From: an uncultured Mucilaginibacter sp.
GTDB taxonomy: Bacteria; Bacteroidota; Bacteroidia; Sphingobacteriales; Sphingobacteriaceae
Direction of reading: 5' to 3'
DNA: 50,226 bases
NCBI GenBank assembly: GCA_903866915.1
Contig: CAIPPO010000102.1
Span: 1 to 50,226 of the forward strand
Below the pieces are notes generated by a model. It saw only the letters and a list, made by a program, of their open reading frames with translations, made no database searches and was not told the origin of the DNA. A program made the translations under genes and the position numbers. Every line of letters begins with the position of its first letter. Position 1 is the first letter of the stretch. Positions 1 to 8,286 of the stretch are shown piece by piece.

Positions 1-60
1 AGCGGCTACTGGACCGTTAAGTCTTTAAGCAATGCCATGCGGCAGAGTTTTTCGAAGTAA
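1..60 (+). CDS. C-terminal end of an unidentified protein (5' part outside the window)
   Basis: Frame 1 is open from the first base and ends at a TAA at 58-60, giving 19 residues (SGYWTVKSLSNAMRQSFSK). It is read in the same direction as queG and stops 22 bases before it, so it is probably the tail of the preceding gene. The fragment is too short to assign a family. Confidence 0.45.
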   Translation, partial: SGYWTVKSLSNAMRQSFSK

Positions 61-69
61 TTAAAAAAC

Positions 70-77
70 TATCTTTG
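70..77 (+). promoter_or_regulatory. Bacteroidota -7 element of the queG promoter
   Basis: TATCTTTG is an exact match to the Bacteroidota -7 consensus TAnnTTTG. Only five bases separate it from the ATG at 83, so the transcript would start at or next to the start codon (leaderless or nearly so). The -33 TTTG is poorly preserved (a T-rich stretch around 48-53), which lowers confidence. Confidence 0.45.
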
Positions 78-82
78 CTTTA

Positions 83-1015
83 ATGCAGCAAAGCAAGCTT
101 TCTTATAGCAAATTGATCAAAAGCGAAGCTAAAAAGCTTGGCTTTTTGTTTTGTGGTATTGCCAAAGCCGATTTTTTAGAGGAAGAAGCGCCGCGCCTGG
201 AAACCTGGCTAAAAAAAGGCATGCAGGGCGAAATGCAGTACATGGAAAACCATTTCGACAAACGTCTTGATCCACGTTTATTGGTTGATGATGCCAAATC
301 TGTGATATCGTTAGGGCTTAATTATTATACGGAACAAACACAAGCAGACGCCTTAGCACCCAAAATATCTAAATATGCCTATGGTACTGATTATCACCAG
401 GTGATCAAAGCCAAATTGAAGCAATTGCTGGAAGTCATCAATGAAAAAATTGGCGCAGTAAACGGCAGGGCTTTTGTTGATTCAGCACCTGTACTGGATA
501 AAGCCTGGGCCAACCGCTCGGGTTTGGGCTGGATTGGGAAAAATACCAATCTGATTAATACCAAAAAAGGCTCGTTCTTTTTCTTATGCGAACTGATTGT
601 AGATATCGAACTGGAATATGATATTCCCTCAACGGCCGACCATTGCGGCACCTGCACGCGATGTATCGATGCCTGTCCTACCCAGGCCATTGTGGCGCCC
701 TATGTTGTAGACGGAAGTCGTTGTATCTCCTACCTCACCATAGAGCTTAAAGAGCAGATACCAGGCGAATTTAAAGGCAAAATGGACAACTGGATGTTCG
801 GCTGCGATGTTTGCCAGGACGTATGCCCCTGGAACCGGTTTTCGGTATTGCATAAGGAGACCGGATTTGAACCACATCCCGATCTGATGCGAATGTCCAA
901 ACGCGACTGGCAGGAAATTACGGAAGACGTATTTCAAAAAGTATTCAAAAACTCGGCTGTAAAACGTGCTAAGTTCTCCGGTTTGAAGAGAAATATTGAT
1001 TTTCTTAGAGGATAG
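83..1015 (+). CDS. queG: epoxyqueuosine reductase QueG
   Basis: QueG carries out the last step of queuosine synthesis, the cobalamin-dependent reduction of epoxyqueuosine to queuosine in the tRNA anticodon wobble position. The 310-aa protein has the [12 protein letters not shown] block with the expected catalytic Asp133, followed by [10 protein letters not shown]. Two ferredoxin-like 4Fe-4S clusters follow: [12 protein letters not shown] (Cys188, 191, 194, 198) and Cys214 with [11 protein letters not shown] (Cys241, 244, 248). It is shorter than the roughly 380-aa enzymes of E. coli or Bacillus because the C-terminal HEAT-type extension is absent, which I recall as usual in this phylum. The start is the ATG just after a -7 promoter element. 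It is convergent with the exonuclease gene. The family assignment is secure. Confidence 0.96.
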   Translation: MQQSKLSYSKLIKSEAKKLGFLFCGIAKADFLEEEAPRLETWLKKGMQGEMQYMENHFDKRLDPRLLVDDAKSVISLGLNYYTEQTQADALAPKISKYAYGTDYHQVIKAKLKQLLEVINEKIGAVNGRAFVDSAPVLDKAWANRSGLGWIGKNTNLINTKKGSFFFLCELIVDIELEYDIPSTADHCGTCTRCIDACPTQAIVAPYVVDGSRCISYLTIELKEQIPGEFKGKMDNWMFGCDVCQDVCPWNRFSVLHKETGFEPHPDLMRMSKRDWQEITEDVFQKVFKNSAVKRAKFSGLKRNIDFLRG

Positions 1016-1027
1016 TTAATTAGCGAT

Positions 1028-1051
1028 TTGTGATTAGTAAACTAATCACAA
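1028..1051. terminator. inverted repeat between convergent queG and exonuclease genes
   Basis: TTGTGATTAGT at 1028-1038 is followed after two bases (AA) by its exact reverse complement ACTAATCACAA at 1041-1051. It lies between two convergent genes and overlaps the exonuclease stop codon, so a bidirectional terminator is a natural guess. There is no clean T run and the stem is AT-rich, so it may instead be one of the short palindromic word repeats seen elsewhere in this window. Confidence 0.4.
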
Positions 1052-2137
1052 CCCCTTCTTAAATTTCTCTTTCAGTAAAGACAGCATATCCTCATCTACA
1101 GGGCGGGCGGGGGTATCATCCTGCTTTTTGAATGGTTTGCTTTGCGGATTGTGGTTGCGATTATCGGATTTATGAAATTCCTTTTTGGGCTCCTGAGGTG
1201 CCGGTTTATGTTCGATAGTTTTAGGCGCCGGTGCTGAAGGCCTGGCAGTGGTCTCCGCCTTAATTTCCACTGGCTTTACAACTTCAACTGGTTTGGGTTG
1301 CTGTGGCCTTAGATGCTGGCGTTCGGCAGCTTTTTTGGCATTCCAGCGATTGTATATCTCTTCCAGCTTACGTTTAGTATACAAAGGAAAATCACCCTGC
1401 ATCATCCATGAATAATAACTTGGTTCGGCATTAAATACGTCTTCTACCTTTTTACCTTTATGCTTCCCAAAATTAAATAGCTCCTCGCCTTTATCATTGT
1501 AAACCATACGGCCCGCGAAGTCGAGCAACTTGTTCAAATTAGTAAAATTGTGTAACGCTTCAATGTCATTTACAACAGGTTTACTAACTTTCCCGCTTTT
1601 GTCTTCCCATTCCTTTCCAGCATATTTATCTAATTGCGCCAGTAATACTTCCATCGTTGCCCGGGTATCAGCTTCTGCCGAATGTGCATTAACAATCTGT
1701 TTGTTGCAATAAAACTTGTAGGCAGCTTTTAATGTGCGTTGTTCCATTTGGTGGAAAATGTTTTGCACATCCACAAAAAAGCGGTTTTCCAGGTCGAAAG
1801 AAAGACCTGCACGCAAAAACTCCTCCATCAATAATGGAATATCATATTTATTGGAGTTATACCCGGCAAGGTCGCTATCAGCTATAAACTCAGCAATACC
1901 CGGAGCGACTGTTTTAAACAATGGTTCGGCTTTTACATCTTCATCGTAAATTCCATGAACGAGCGATGCTTCCAGCGGGATAGAAACTCCCGGATTTATA
2001 CGCCAGGTTTTAACTTCTTCAAGATCACCGGGGCTGAGTTTGATCACAGATAATTCAACAATTCGGTCCGAGCCCACATTAACCCCTGTTGCTTCAATAT
2101 CAAAAAAAGCCAGCGGACGTTTTAAATTTAATTTCAT
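1046..2137 (-). CDS. DEDDh 3'-5' exonuclease (DnaQ/epsilon-like) with C-terminal extension
   Basis: The N-terminal 170 residues form a DnaQ-type exonuclease domain with the metal-binding set Asp13 and Glu15 (FFDIEATG), Asp99 (NSNKYDIPLL), His152 and Asp157 (NAHSAEADTRA). This family trims DNA or RNA 3' ends and is the proofreading subunit in some bacteria. Residues 215-265 form a second small domain (LFNFGKHKGKKVEDV...YYSWMM) found in several bacterial exonuclease-like proteins. The last hundred residues are rich in Pro, Lys and Gln and look disordered. The 363-aa protein therefore differs from a bare epsilon subunit, and its true substrate cannot be read from sequence. It is a single gene, convergent with queG. 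Confidence 0.88.
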   Translation of the reverse strand: MKLNLKRPLAFFDIEATGVNVGSDRIVELSVIKLSPGDLEEVKTWRINPGVSIPLEASLVHGIYDEDVKAEPLFKTVAPGIAEFIADSDLAGYNSNKYDIPLLMEEFLRAGLSFDLENRFFVDVQNIFHQMEQRTLKAAYKFYCNKQIVNAHSAEADTRATMEVLLAQLDKYAGKEWEDKSGKVSKPVVNDIEALHNFTNLNKLLDFAGRMVYNDKGEELFNFGKHKGKKVEDVFNAEPSYYSWMMQGDFPLYTKRKLEEIYNRWNAKKAAERQHLRPQQPKPVEVVKPVEIKAETTARPSAPAPKTIEHKPAPQEPKKEFHKSDNRNHNPQSKPFKKQDDTPARPVDEDMLSLLKEKFKKGL

Positions 2138-2254
2138 TTTGTATTTCGAGAGGCCGTAAAGGTCTAAAAAAGTTTTGAGCGGAATAAATTTTTTAATGGA
2201 TAAAATATTTATTTAATTTTTCTATTTTGAGACTACCAAACTTTAGAACCCATT

Positions 2255-4258
2255 ATGAGAAAACCAGCATTAATTTTTATTGTATTAACACTCGCTTTAT
2301 TAAAAACATCGGCCCAGGATTTTCCTTACGGAAAGGTTGACAACGATGCCTTAAATTTGACCAAATACGCCAAAGATACTTCTGCACACGCTGTTATTAT
2401 TGATGAATATGGTACTTCGCGCATTGGATTTGATAATGATTACCGGATATTAATAACCTATGTACGTCATGAAAAGATCAAGTTTTTTGATAATAAGGAT
2501 TTCGAAAGCGAGGGTACTATTATCGAAGGGCTGTACAACAGGAACGAAACCAGCTATGAGGAAATGAGTGACATAAAAGCTATTACTTATTTCAAAGATG
2601 ATAATGGTAACATACAACATGTGGAACTGGATCAGAGTAAAATATTCAGAACCAGAGAGACAAAGCACGAAAGCACCGTAAAATTTGCTTTGCCTGCCTT
2701 ACGCAGTGGCTGTGTTGTAGAGTTCAGCTATAAAATTTCAACACCCTACCTGTTCGGATTCAAAGGCTGGGAATTCCAAACATCGATCCCTAAAATAAAA
2801 TCAGTATACGAAGTACATATTCCAGGCTTTTGGGAATACAACGCTGCCCTTGCCGGCCCGCTTAAACTAAGTTTTAACACAGCTAAAGTTGAGCGGGCTT
2901 GCTTAACTTACGGCGGAGGAGGCGGAATAGCAAGCGGCGCATCTGCCGATTGTTCGGATATTGTTTACGGCATGAACGACGTGCCGGCTTTTGTAGAAGA
3001 AGACTATATGACTTCTGACAAAAACTTTAAATCGGCAATAATTTACCAGCTGGTACAAGAAACGGATCTTCAAAGCGGAGTAAAAACCAAATACACAAAA
3101 GACTGGAAAGATATTGATAACCTATTAAAAGAGGAATCGTTATTTGGTTCGCAGCTTAAACGTACCAGTTTGTTCAAGGATCGCTTAGGACCTGTACTTG
3201 CCGGTAAAACGGACGAAATGGAAAAGGGTAAAGCTGTTTACAATTATATCAAAAATACCATTAAATGGAATGAACACGATAGTCCGTTTAGCGCAGATGG
3301 AATAAAACAGGCGCTGGAAAGCCATACAGGCAACTCGGGCGATGTGAATTTAGCATTGGTGACGGCGCTTAATGCTGCCGGAATACATACTGAAGCAGTA
3401 TTGTTATCAACCCGGATAAACGGTGTGGTAAACAAGTTGTATCCCGACATCAACAGTTTTAATTATGTTATAGCAAAGGCTACTATTGGTGGTCAGTCTT
3501 ACCTGCTGGATGCAACAGAGCCTTTGTTACCCTTCGGTATGTTACCCTTACGCTGCCTTAATGACCAGGGTCGTGTTTTTAGTCTTGACAAACCTTCCTA
3601 CTGGATAGATATGGCTACACCGCAAAGAGAGAAAACCACTTATGCTATCGACCTCACTTTGCAGGATGACGGCAAATTGAAAGGCACGCTAAGCCGCTTT
3701 TCAGTTGGGTATAGTGCTTACCTGAAACGGAAAGAAATCAAAAAATTCAACTCAATCGACGAATACTTCGAACATGTTAGCGGGGAAACCCATGGTATAA
3801 AATTTACTAAATCGAATGTGTCAACTACCGACAGTTTGGACAATCCAGTTGCCGAAACCTACGAAGTAGAGATAAATCCAACAGATAAAATGGTTAACAA
3901 TCGTATCGGTTTTAGCCCTTTTCTGATCGAACAGCTTAAAACAAATCCATTTAAGCTAGCCCGCCGGGATTACCCGGTAGACTGGGGCATGCCTTCGGAA
4001 GACCGTTATATAATTACCGTCCACCTTCCGGCTCAATATACACTAGAGAATGCTCCGCAGCCATTGTCTTACGGCTTACCTAATCAAGGTGGTAATTTTC
4101 AGACCGATTTCACAACAGACGGCAGTACACTTACATTTTCATACATTACCAGAATTAACCATTCAGTTTATAGTACTGAAGAATACCCTTATTTGAAGGA
4201 GTTATTCAACAAGATAATTCTGGCCGAAAAGAATGAGCTAGTATTCAAAAAGAAATGA
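2255..4258 (+). CDS. exported DUF3857 / transglutaminase-like protein, catalytic residues substituted
   Basis: The protein has 667 aa with a signal peptide ending near residue 21 (ALLKTSAQD). An N-terminal DUF3857 domain (about 40-250) is followed by a transglutaminase-like core (about 320-430) and a beta-rich C-terminal part. In this family the core normally carries a Cys in a GdC-type motif, then a His and an Asp. Here the Cys position reads GNSGDVN (Ser361) and the His position reads SFNYV (Asn403), while the Asp is kept (LLDATE, Asp419). It is therefore probably a binding or scaffolding protein rather than an active enzyme. Its stop overlaps the start of the next gene by four bases (ATGA), so the two are translationally coupled. 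Family membership is clear; the role is unknown. Confidence 0.88.
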   Translation: MRKPALIFIVLTLALLKTSAQDFPYGKVDNDALNLTKYAKDTSAHAVIIDEYGTSRIGFDNDYRILITYVRHEKIKFFDNKDFESEGTIIEGLYNRNETSYEEMSDIKAITYFKDDNGNIQHVELDQSKIFRTRETKHESTVKFALPALRSGCVVEFSYKISTPYLFGFKGWEFQTSIPKIKSVYEVHIPGFWEYNAALAGPLKLSFNTAKVERACLTYGGGGGIASGASADCSDIVYGMNDVPAFVEEDYMTSDKNFKSAIIYQLVQETDLQSGVKTKYTKDWKDIDNLLKEESLFGSQLKRTSLFKDRLGPVLAGKTDEMEKGKAVYNYIKNTIKWNEHDSPFSADGIKQALESHTGNSGDVNLALVTALNAAGIHTEAVLLSTRINGVVNKLYPDINSFNYVIAKATIGGQSYLLDATEPLLPFGMLPLRCLNDQGRVFSLDKPSYWIDMATPQREKTTYAIDLTLQDDGKLKGTLSRFSVGYSAYLKRKEIKKFNSIDEYFEHVSGETHGIKFTKSNVSTTDSLDNPVAETYEVEINPTDKMVNNRIGFSPFLIEQLKTNPFKLARRDYPVDWGMPSEDRYIITVHLPAQYTLENAPQPLSYGLPNQGGNFQTDFTTDGSTLTFSYITRINHSVYSTEEYPYLKELFNKIILAEKNELVFKKK

Positions 4259-6165
4259 TAAAGACTAAAATTTTAATTGGACTATTATTACTTACCTGCA
4301 CATCGGCTTGGGCTCAAACCAATTACGACGCCAGCCTGATACCAAAAGACTTGCTGCGCTATGCAAGTGCAGTAATTCGCAATGAAGAGATAACCACCGA
4401 AGTGAAGGAACTGGATAATGTTAGCTATCATGTTAAACGAGTAATTACTGTGCTTAATCCCAATGGCGATAACATCGCCCATATGGCAATATATTATGAT
4501 AAGAGTATTGCCATAAAGTACATTAAGGGGATAGCCATCAACGAGTTCGGGAAGGTAATTGCAAAATTTTCTGAACGTGATTTTGAAGATGTGAGCACTG
4601 CCGGAAATTCAGATTTATTTGAAGAATATAGAGTAAAACACTATATCCCGTCAATTACGCAATACCCCTACACCATTGATTATGAATATGAAACAAAAAA
4701 TAAACAATCGTTATCCTTAGATAATTGGTATCCGGCTCCGGAAAATGGGCTTGCCATTGAAAAAAGCTCCTATCAAATGATCTGTAGCCCGGATTTCAAT
4801 TTGCGGTTTAAACAATTTAACCTGCCGGCTAAAGTCACTATTGGAAAAAACAAAGAAGGCATAAAAACCTATATGTGGCAAATTGCCCATCTTTTGGCTC
4901 GTAAGGATGAATCGTTCAGTCTTGATGGCAGGCATACCCTGCCTGCCCTGGTTTTTGCACCTGAGAAGTTTAGTTTCTATGGCTATACCGGTACATTTCA
5001 AGACTGGTCGCAATTTGGCAAATGGATGTATGATAACCTTTTAAAAAATCGAACTTCCCTTCCCGACGAAACCGTACAATACATTAAAAGCATAACAGCT
5101 GACATACAAGACACAAAACTTAAAGCGAAAAAGGTTTATGAATATATGCAGCAAAAAACCCATTATATCAGCATTCAGATCGGTATAGGGGGTTGGCAGC
5201 CTTTTTTAGCTTCGGATGTAGATAAAGTTGGCTATGGCGACTGTAAAGCACTGGTAAACTATACCCAGGCTTTACTGAAGGTTGCGGGAGTTGATTCGTG
5301 GTATTGTGTTGTCTATGGCGATCATTACCAAAAAAGGAGCTTATTGAGTGATTTTGCTAATTTGGAAGGCAACCATGTAATTCTATGTCTTCCGCTAAAG
5401 AACGATACTACCTGGCTTGAATGCACCAGTCAGGAGATTCCTTTTGGCTACCTCGGCGATTTTACTGATGACCGAAACGCATTGGCTTGCACGCCTGAAG
5501 GTGGTAAATTGTTGCATACGCCAAAGTATACCACTGAACAAAACCTGGTGACACGCAAAGCTGATTTTACATTGAACGAGACCGGCGACCTGACCGGCGA
5601 AATAGCAACTACCTTCAAAGGCGTAGACTACGAAGATCGGGAAGAAATTGTCGGAAAAGCACAAGCCGATAGGTTAAAAGACTTCAAATGGTATTACCCG
5701 ATCAACAACATAGAAATTAAGACGCTAAATTATAAGCAGGATAAAAGCCTTGATCCGACAACATTTGAAAATGTAAAACTAGCCGCCCGCGAATATGGCG
5801 CCATTACAGATGGCAAGTTCTATTTTTCCCTGAATTCTGTCGATCGTATTTCGACTGGGTATAAACAGAGCAATAACAGGACAAACCCAGTAACAATAAA
5901 CCATGGCCACACTTATAATGATAGTGTAACCTATACGCTGCCGGCAGGCTACAGGTTAGATTCGGAACCCCTGAATGTGACAATCAATAAACCATTTGGT
6001 AATTTCACCGCAAGCCTTACAATTAAAGACAATCAATTGGTATATCTGCGTAAACTGCAAATAAAGGACGGCAGTTACGATAAAGAAACCTATGGGGATA
6101 TAGTAGACTTTTATAATAGTATAGTTGATGCCGATAACTATAATGTTATCCTGATCAAAAAATGA
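4255..6165 (+). CDS. exported DUF3857 / transglutaminase-like protein, catalytic triad present
   Basis: This 636-aa paralogue of the preceding gene has a signal peptide ending near residue 20 (CTSAWAQ), a DUF3857 domain (about 40-240), a transglutaminase-like core (about 280-400) and a C-terminal beta-rich segment. Unlike its partner it has the likely catalytic residues: Cys330 in GYGDCKALVNY, His374 in EGNHVILC, and Glu389 in WLECTS, where other members have Asp or Glu. Such proteins may be cysteine peptidases or amidases of the periplasm, but no substrate is established. It starts inside the stop of the previous gene, so the pair is one operon and may form a hetero-complex of an active and an inactive copy. 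Confidence 0.9.
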   Translation: MIKTKILIGLLLLTCTSAWAQTNYDASLIPKDLLRYASAVIRNEEITTEVKELDNVSYHVKRVITVLNPNGDNIAHMAIYYDKSIAIKYIKGIAINEFGKVIAKFSERDFEDVSTAGNSDLFEEYRVKHYIPSITQYPYTIDYEYETKNKQSLSLDNWYPAPENGLAIEKSSYQMICSPDFNLRFKQFNLPAKVTIGKNKEGIKTYMWQIAHLLARKDESFSLDGRHTLPALVFAPEKFSFYGYTGTFQDWSQFGKWMYDNLLKNRTSLPDETVQYIKSITADIQDTKLKAKKVYEYMQQKTHYISIQIGIGGWQPFLASDVDKVGYGDCKALVNYTQALLKVAGVDSWYCVVYGDHYQKRSLLSDFANLEGNHVILCLPLKNDTTWLECTSQEIPFGYLGDFTDDRNALACTPEGGKLLHTPKYTTEQNLVTRKADFTLNETGDLTGEIATTFKGVDYEDREEIVGKAQADRLKDFKWYYPINNIEIKTLNYKQDKSLDPTTFENVKLAAREYGAITDGKFYFSLNSVDRISTGYKQSNNRTNPVTINHGHTYNDSVTYTLPAGYRLDSEPLNVTINKPFGNFTASLTIKDNQLVYLRKLQIKDGSYDKETYGDIVDFYNSIVDADNYNVILIKK

Positions 6166-6288
6166 TCAGCCGAAAATGATGATTCCCAAGATGATTCCTA
6201 TGATCATGATCACATAGAGCAGGATCTCGGTTGAGGCAAAGCGTTTGTATTTGGTCCAGAATGCGTAACGATCCTTTTCTTGGGGCAT
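6166..6288 (-). CDS. small membrane protein of 40 residues
   Basis: This ORF starts with ATG at 6288 and ends with TGA at 6166-6168, directly abutting the stop of the convergent DUF3857 gene. The product has a charged, aromatic N-terminal half (MPQEKDRYAFWTKYKRF) and a C-terminal hydrophobic helix very rich in Ile and Gly (residues 22-40). This is a plausible single-span membrane peptide. It lies 55 bases downstream of the NlpC/P60 gene on the same strand and may be cotranscribed with it. No family is recognised. Support comes from the strongly segmented composition and the fit into the gap between genes. Confidence 0.55.
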   Translation of the reverse strand: MPQEKDRYAFWTKYKRFASTEILLYVIMIIGIILGIIIFG

Positions 6289-6343
6289 GCAGCAAAGTTA
6301 GAAATTCTATTGAATAAGCCTATCGCATATAAATGGCATTACC

Positions 6344-6904
6344 TCAATGGCTGGTTTCTGCATTCGCCATTTCACTAACCGAGCCGCAACGCGAAAAGTA
6401 TTTATAAATATAAGGATCGTGCAATTTAACGATGATCACGCCCTTGGTCGAACTGGCGTGAACATAGTAGCCATTTTGCAGGTACACGCCAACATGACTG
6501 AATTTTTTGCCATCGTAATCGAAAAATAACAAGTCTCCTTCCTGCAATTCCTCTTCATATTTACGCTTGATGACCAGTACCTGCTGACTTGTGGTACGCG
6601 GTAAATTGATGCCGTACACTTGCTGCTCTAATAAAACCGTCAGACCCGAACAATCGATGCCATCATGATCCATTCCGCCAAACTTGTATGGTGTACCCAT
6701 CCATTGGTCGATAAAGGAATAGAGCCGCCCATTTTGTATCTGGCCCGGTTCAACACCCAATAAATCGGCATATTTTTGTGAGATACTACCTTGTGGCGAC
6801 ACCACTTCGCCTGGCTGGCCCCGCATCACCGCTTTTTTTGAATGGCAAGACGATAGTGCTATTAAAGCTACCAGTAATAAAAAAGTCGAATACCGCATGA
6901 TCAT
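6344..6904 (-). CDS. NlpC/P60 family lipoprotein (C40 peptidase)
   Basis: This is a likely peptidoglycan endopeptidase that cuts gamma-D-Glu-diaminopimelate bonds in stem peptides. The 186-aa precursor has a lipoprotein signal with lipobox LSSC (Cys20). Residues 60-175 form the NlpC/P60 domain, with the catalytic Cys85 in DGIDCSGLT, His137 in FSHVGVY and a third polar residue His149 in YVHASS. The length is typical for a single-domain enzyme of this type. Two ATG codons lie close together (MIM), so the true start could be at 6898 rather than 6904. It probably acts in the periplasm, anchored to the outer or inner membrane by its lipid. Confidence 0.92.
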   Translation of the reverse strand: MIMRYSTFLLLVALIALSSCHSKKAVMRGQPGEVVSPQGSISQKYADLLGVEPGQIQNGRLYSFIDQWMGTPYKFGGMDHDGIDCSGLTVLLEQQVYGINLPRTTSQQVLVIKRKYEEELQEGDLLFFDYDGKKFSHVGVYLQNGYYVHASSTKGVIIVKLHDPYIYKYFSRCGSVSEMANAETSH

Positions 6905-7038
6905 ACCCTAAAAATACGGCGAAGGTTCCTGTAAGGTTACGTCTGATTTTGCACATATCAACACGGCATTTGAGTGCGGAATGGATAGGGTCGAATGTGG
7001 AATGATTTTGGTCCGAAATTGGATAATTCGATCTGTAA

Positions 7039-8286
7039 TCAATTTTCCTGTTTCAGGTTTACTTCTTTAACCATACGCCAGGTGAGCAATCCAAGGATGA
7101 TCATAGAAATTCCAACAGCGGCCCAGATAAGGAACGTATAGTCACGCTTTTTAATAACTATGGGCTTTTCAAATGCCGGGTTTTGGTAGACCGCAAAATG
7201 TTGAATTACCGGGAATTGGGAAGTTGGTCGCGAATGTAAAAAAGTCAGGTCGTAACTTACCTCGGAGGCAGTACTATCACCAACCAAAAGCGCATATTTA
7301 TGCCCTTTTTCGAGGAAAGCAACCAATGATCGCTCAAGGTATAAGGGGAACACTCCGGCGATGGACAAGGGGGTATCATCGTCATTTCTTATTTCAAATC
7401 CAATATGATTTGACTTTTCCGCAAGTAAAAAGGTCCCGCCTTGATTGGCAGAAGATAAGGATATTGTATTGGAGTATTTCGAATTTGACGAAGTTCCATT
7501 ATGGACCATTGCGAGCCGGTTATAATATTTTGGTGCACCAACATTAATTTTCAAACCATCTATAAAGTATTTATCGTCAAGCGTTACTGAATAGATTGAA
7601 CTATTTTTATCGTTCCTGAAGTTGTATTTTGCAGCCGGCAATGGGATATATTTTACCTGGGGCGAATTTCCCGGGGAAATATAAATACCCGAACGGATGA
7701 TCTTCAAAGGATCATGATGTTTATTATCGATCTGCAATCGGAAATAGCGGTATTTGCTAAGCGGAAAATTGATCGCCTGTTCGTATTCCGGTTCATTTCC
7801 AAAGCCTGCACTTTGCAATTCAATACCCTCTTTGATCGCAAACCAATCTTTCAAATTATCGCTACCTGACAAATTCGCCCGGCGGTTTACCTGGGTATTT
7901 TTAAGTCGCAGCCATAAATTGTCAATACCTTGCTGGCTACCCGCATCTGCGATATATATGGTGTTTGTATCCAAGGTCTCCTGCTTTAACTCGGCGAATT
8001 TGATAAACAATGGCAAACTGCTTTCGGCCGAGTCAACAACAATCTTAAAGGCGATAGATTTACCGCTCTCATCAATTAACCTTATATCTGACAAATCAGT
8101 TTGGATGTTCTTTGCTGTAAAGCGCGGTTGTAATTCGATCCTGTAAACCCCATCCGAATCTATCTTCGCAACATCAGCTTTGTACCTGAATTTATTTTGC
8201 TGAGCCATTACAAAAATGGGCACCAGCAACAAAAAGGATATCACCAGAATGGTAACAGGTTTATTCTTCAGTTTTAGCTTTATCAT
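7039..8286 (-). CDS. DUF3999 family exported membrane protein
   Basis: The 415-aa protein has an N-terminal signal segment (residues 10-28) followed by a beta-rich periplasmic region containing a discoidin-like stretch (for example FRLQIDNKHHDPL). One C-terminal membrane helix follows (about 385-405, FLIWAAVGISMIILGLL) with a short basic cytoplasmic tail. DUF3999 proteins are known mainly as neighbours of DUF2339 proteins, as here. Its first 26 bases overlap the 3' end of the DUF2339 gene, which argues for translational coupling and a shared complex. No biochemical function is known to me. Confidence 0.8.
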   Translation of the reverse strand: MIKLKLKNKPVTILVISFLLLVPIFVMAQQNKFRYKADVAKIDSDGVYRIELQPRFTAKNIQTDLSDIRLIDESGKSIAFKIVVDSAESSLPLFIKFAELKQETLDTNTIYIADAGSQQGIDNLWLRLKNTQVNRRANLSGSDNLKDWFAIKEGIELQSAGFGNEPEYEQAINFPLSKYRYFRLQIDNKHHDPLKIIRSGIYISPGNSPQVKYIPLPAAKYNFRNDKNSSIYSVTLDDKYFIDGLKINVGAPKYYNRLAMVHNGTSSNSKYSNTISLSSANQGGTFLLAEKSNHIGFEIRNDDDTPLSIAGVFPLYLERSLVAFLEKGHKYALLVGDSTASEVSYDLTFLHSRPTSQFPVIQHFAVYQNPAFEKPIVIKKRDYTFLIWAAVGISMIILGLLTWRMVKEVNLKQEN

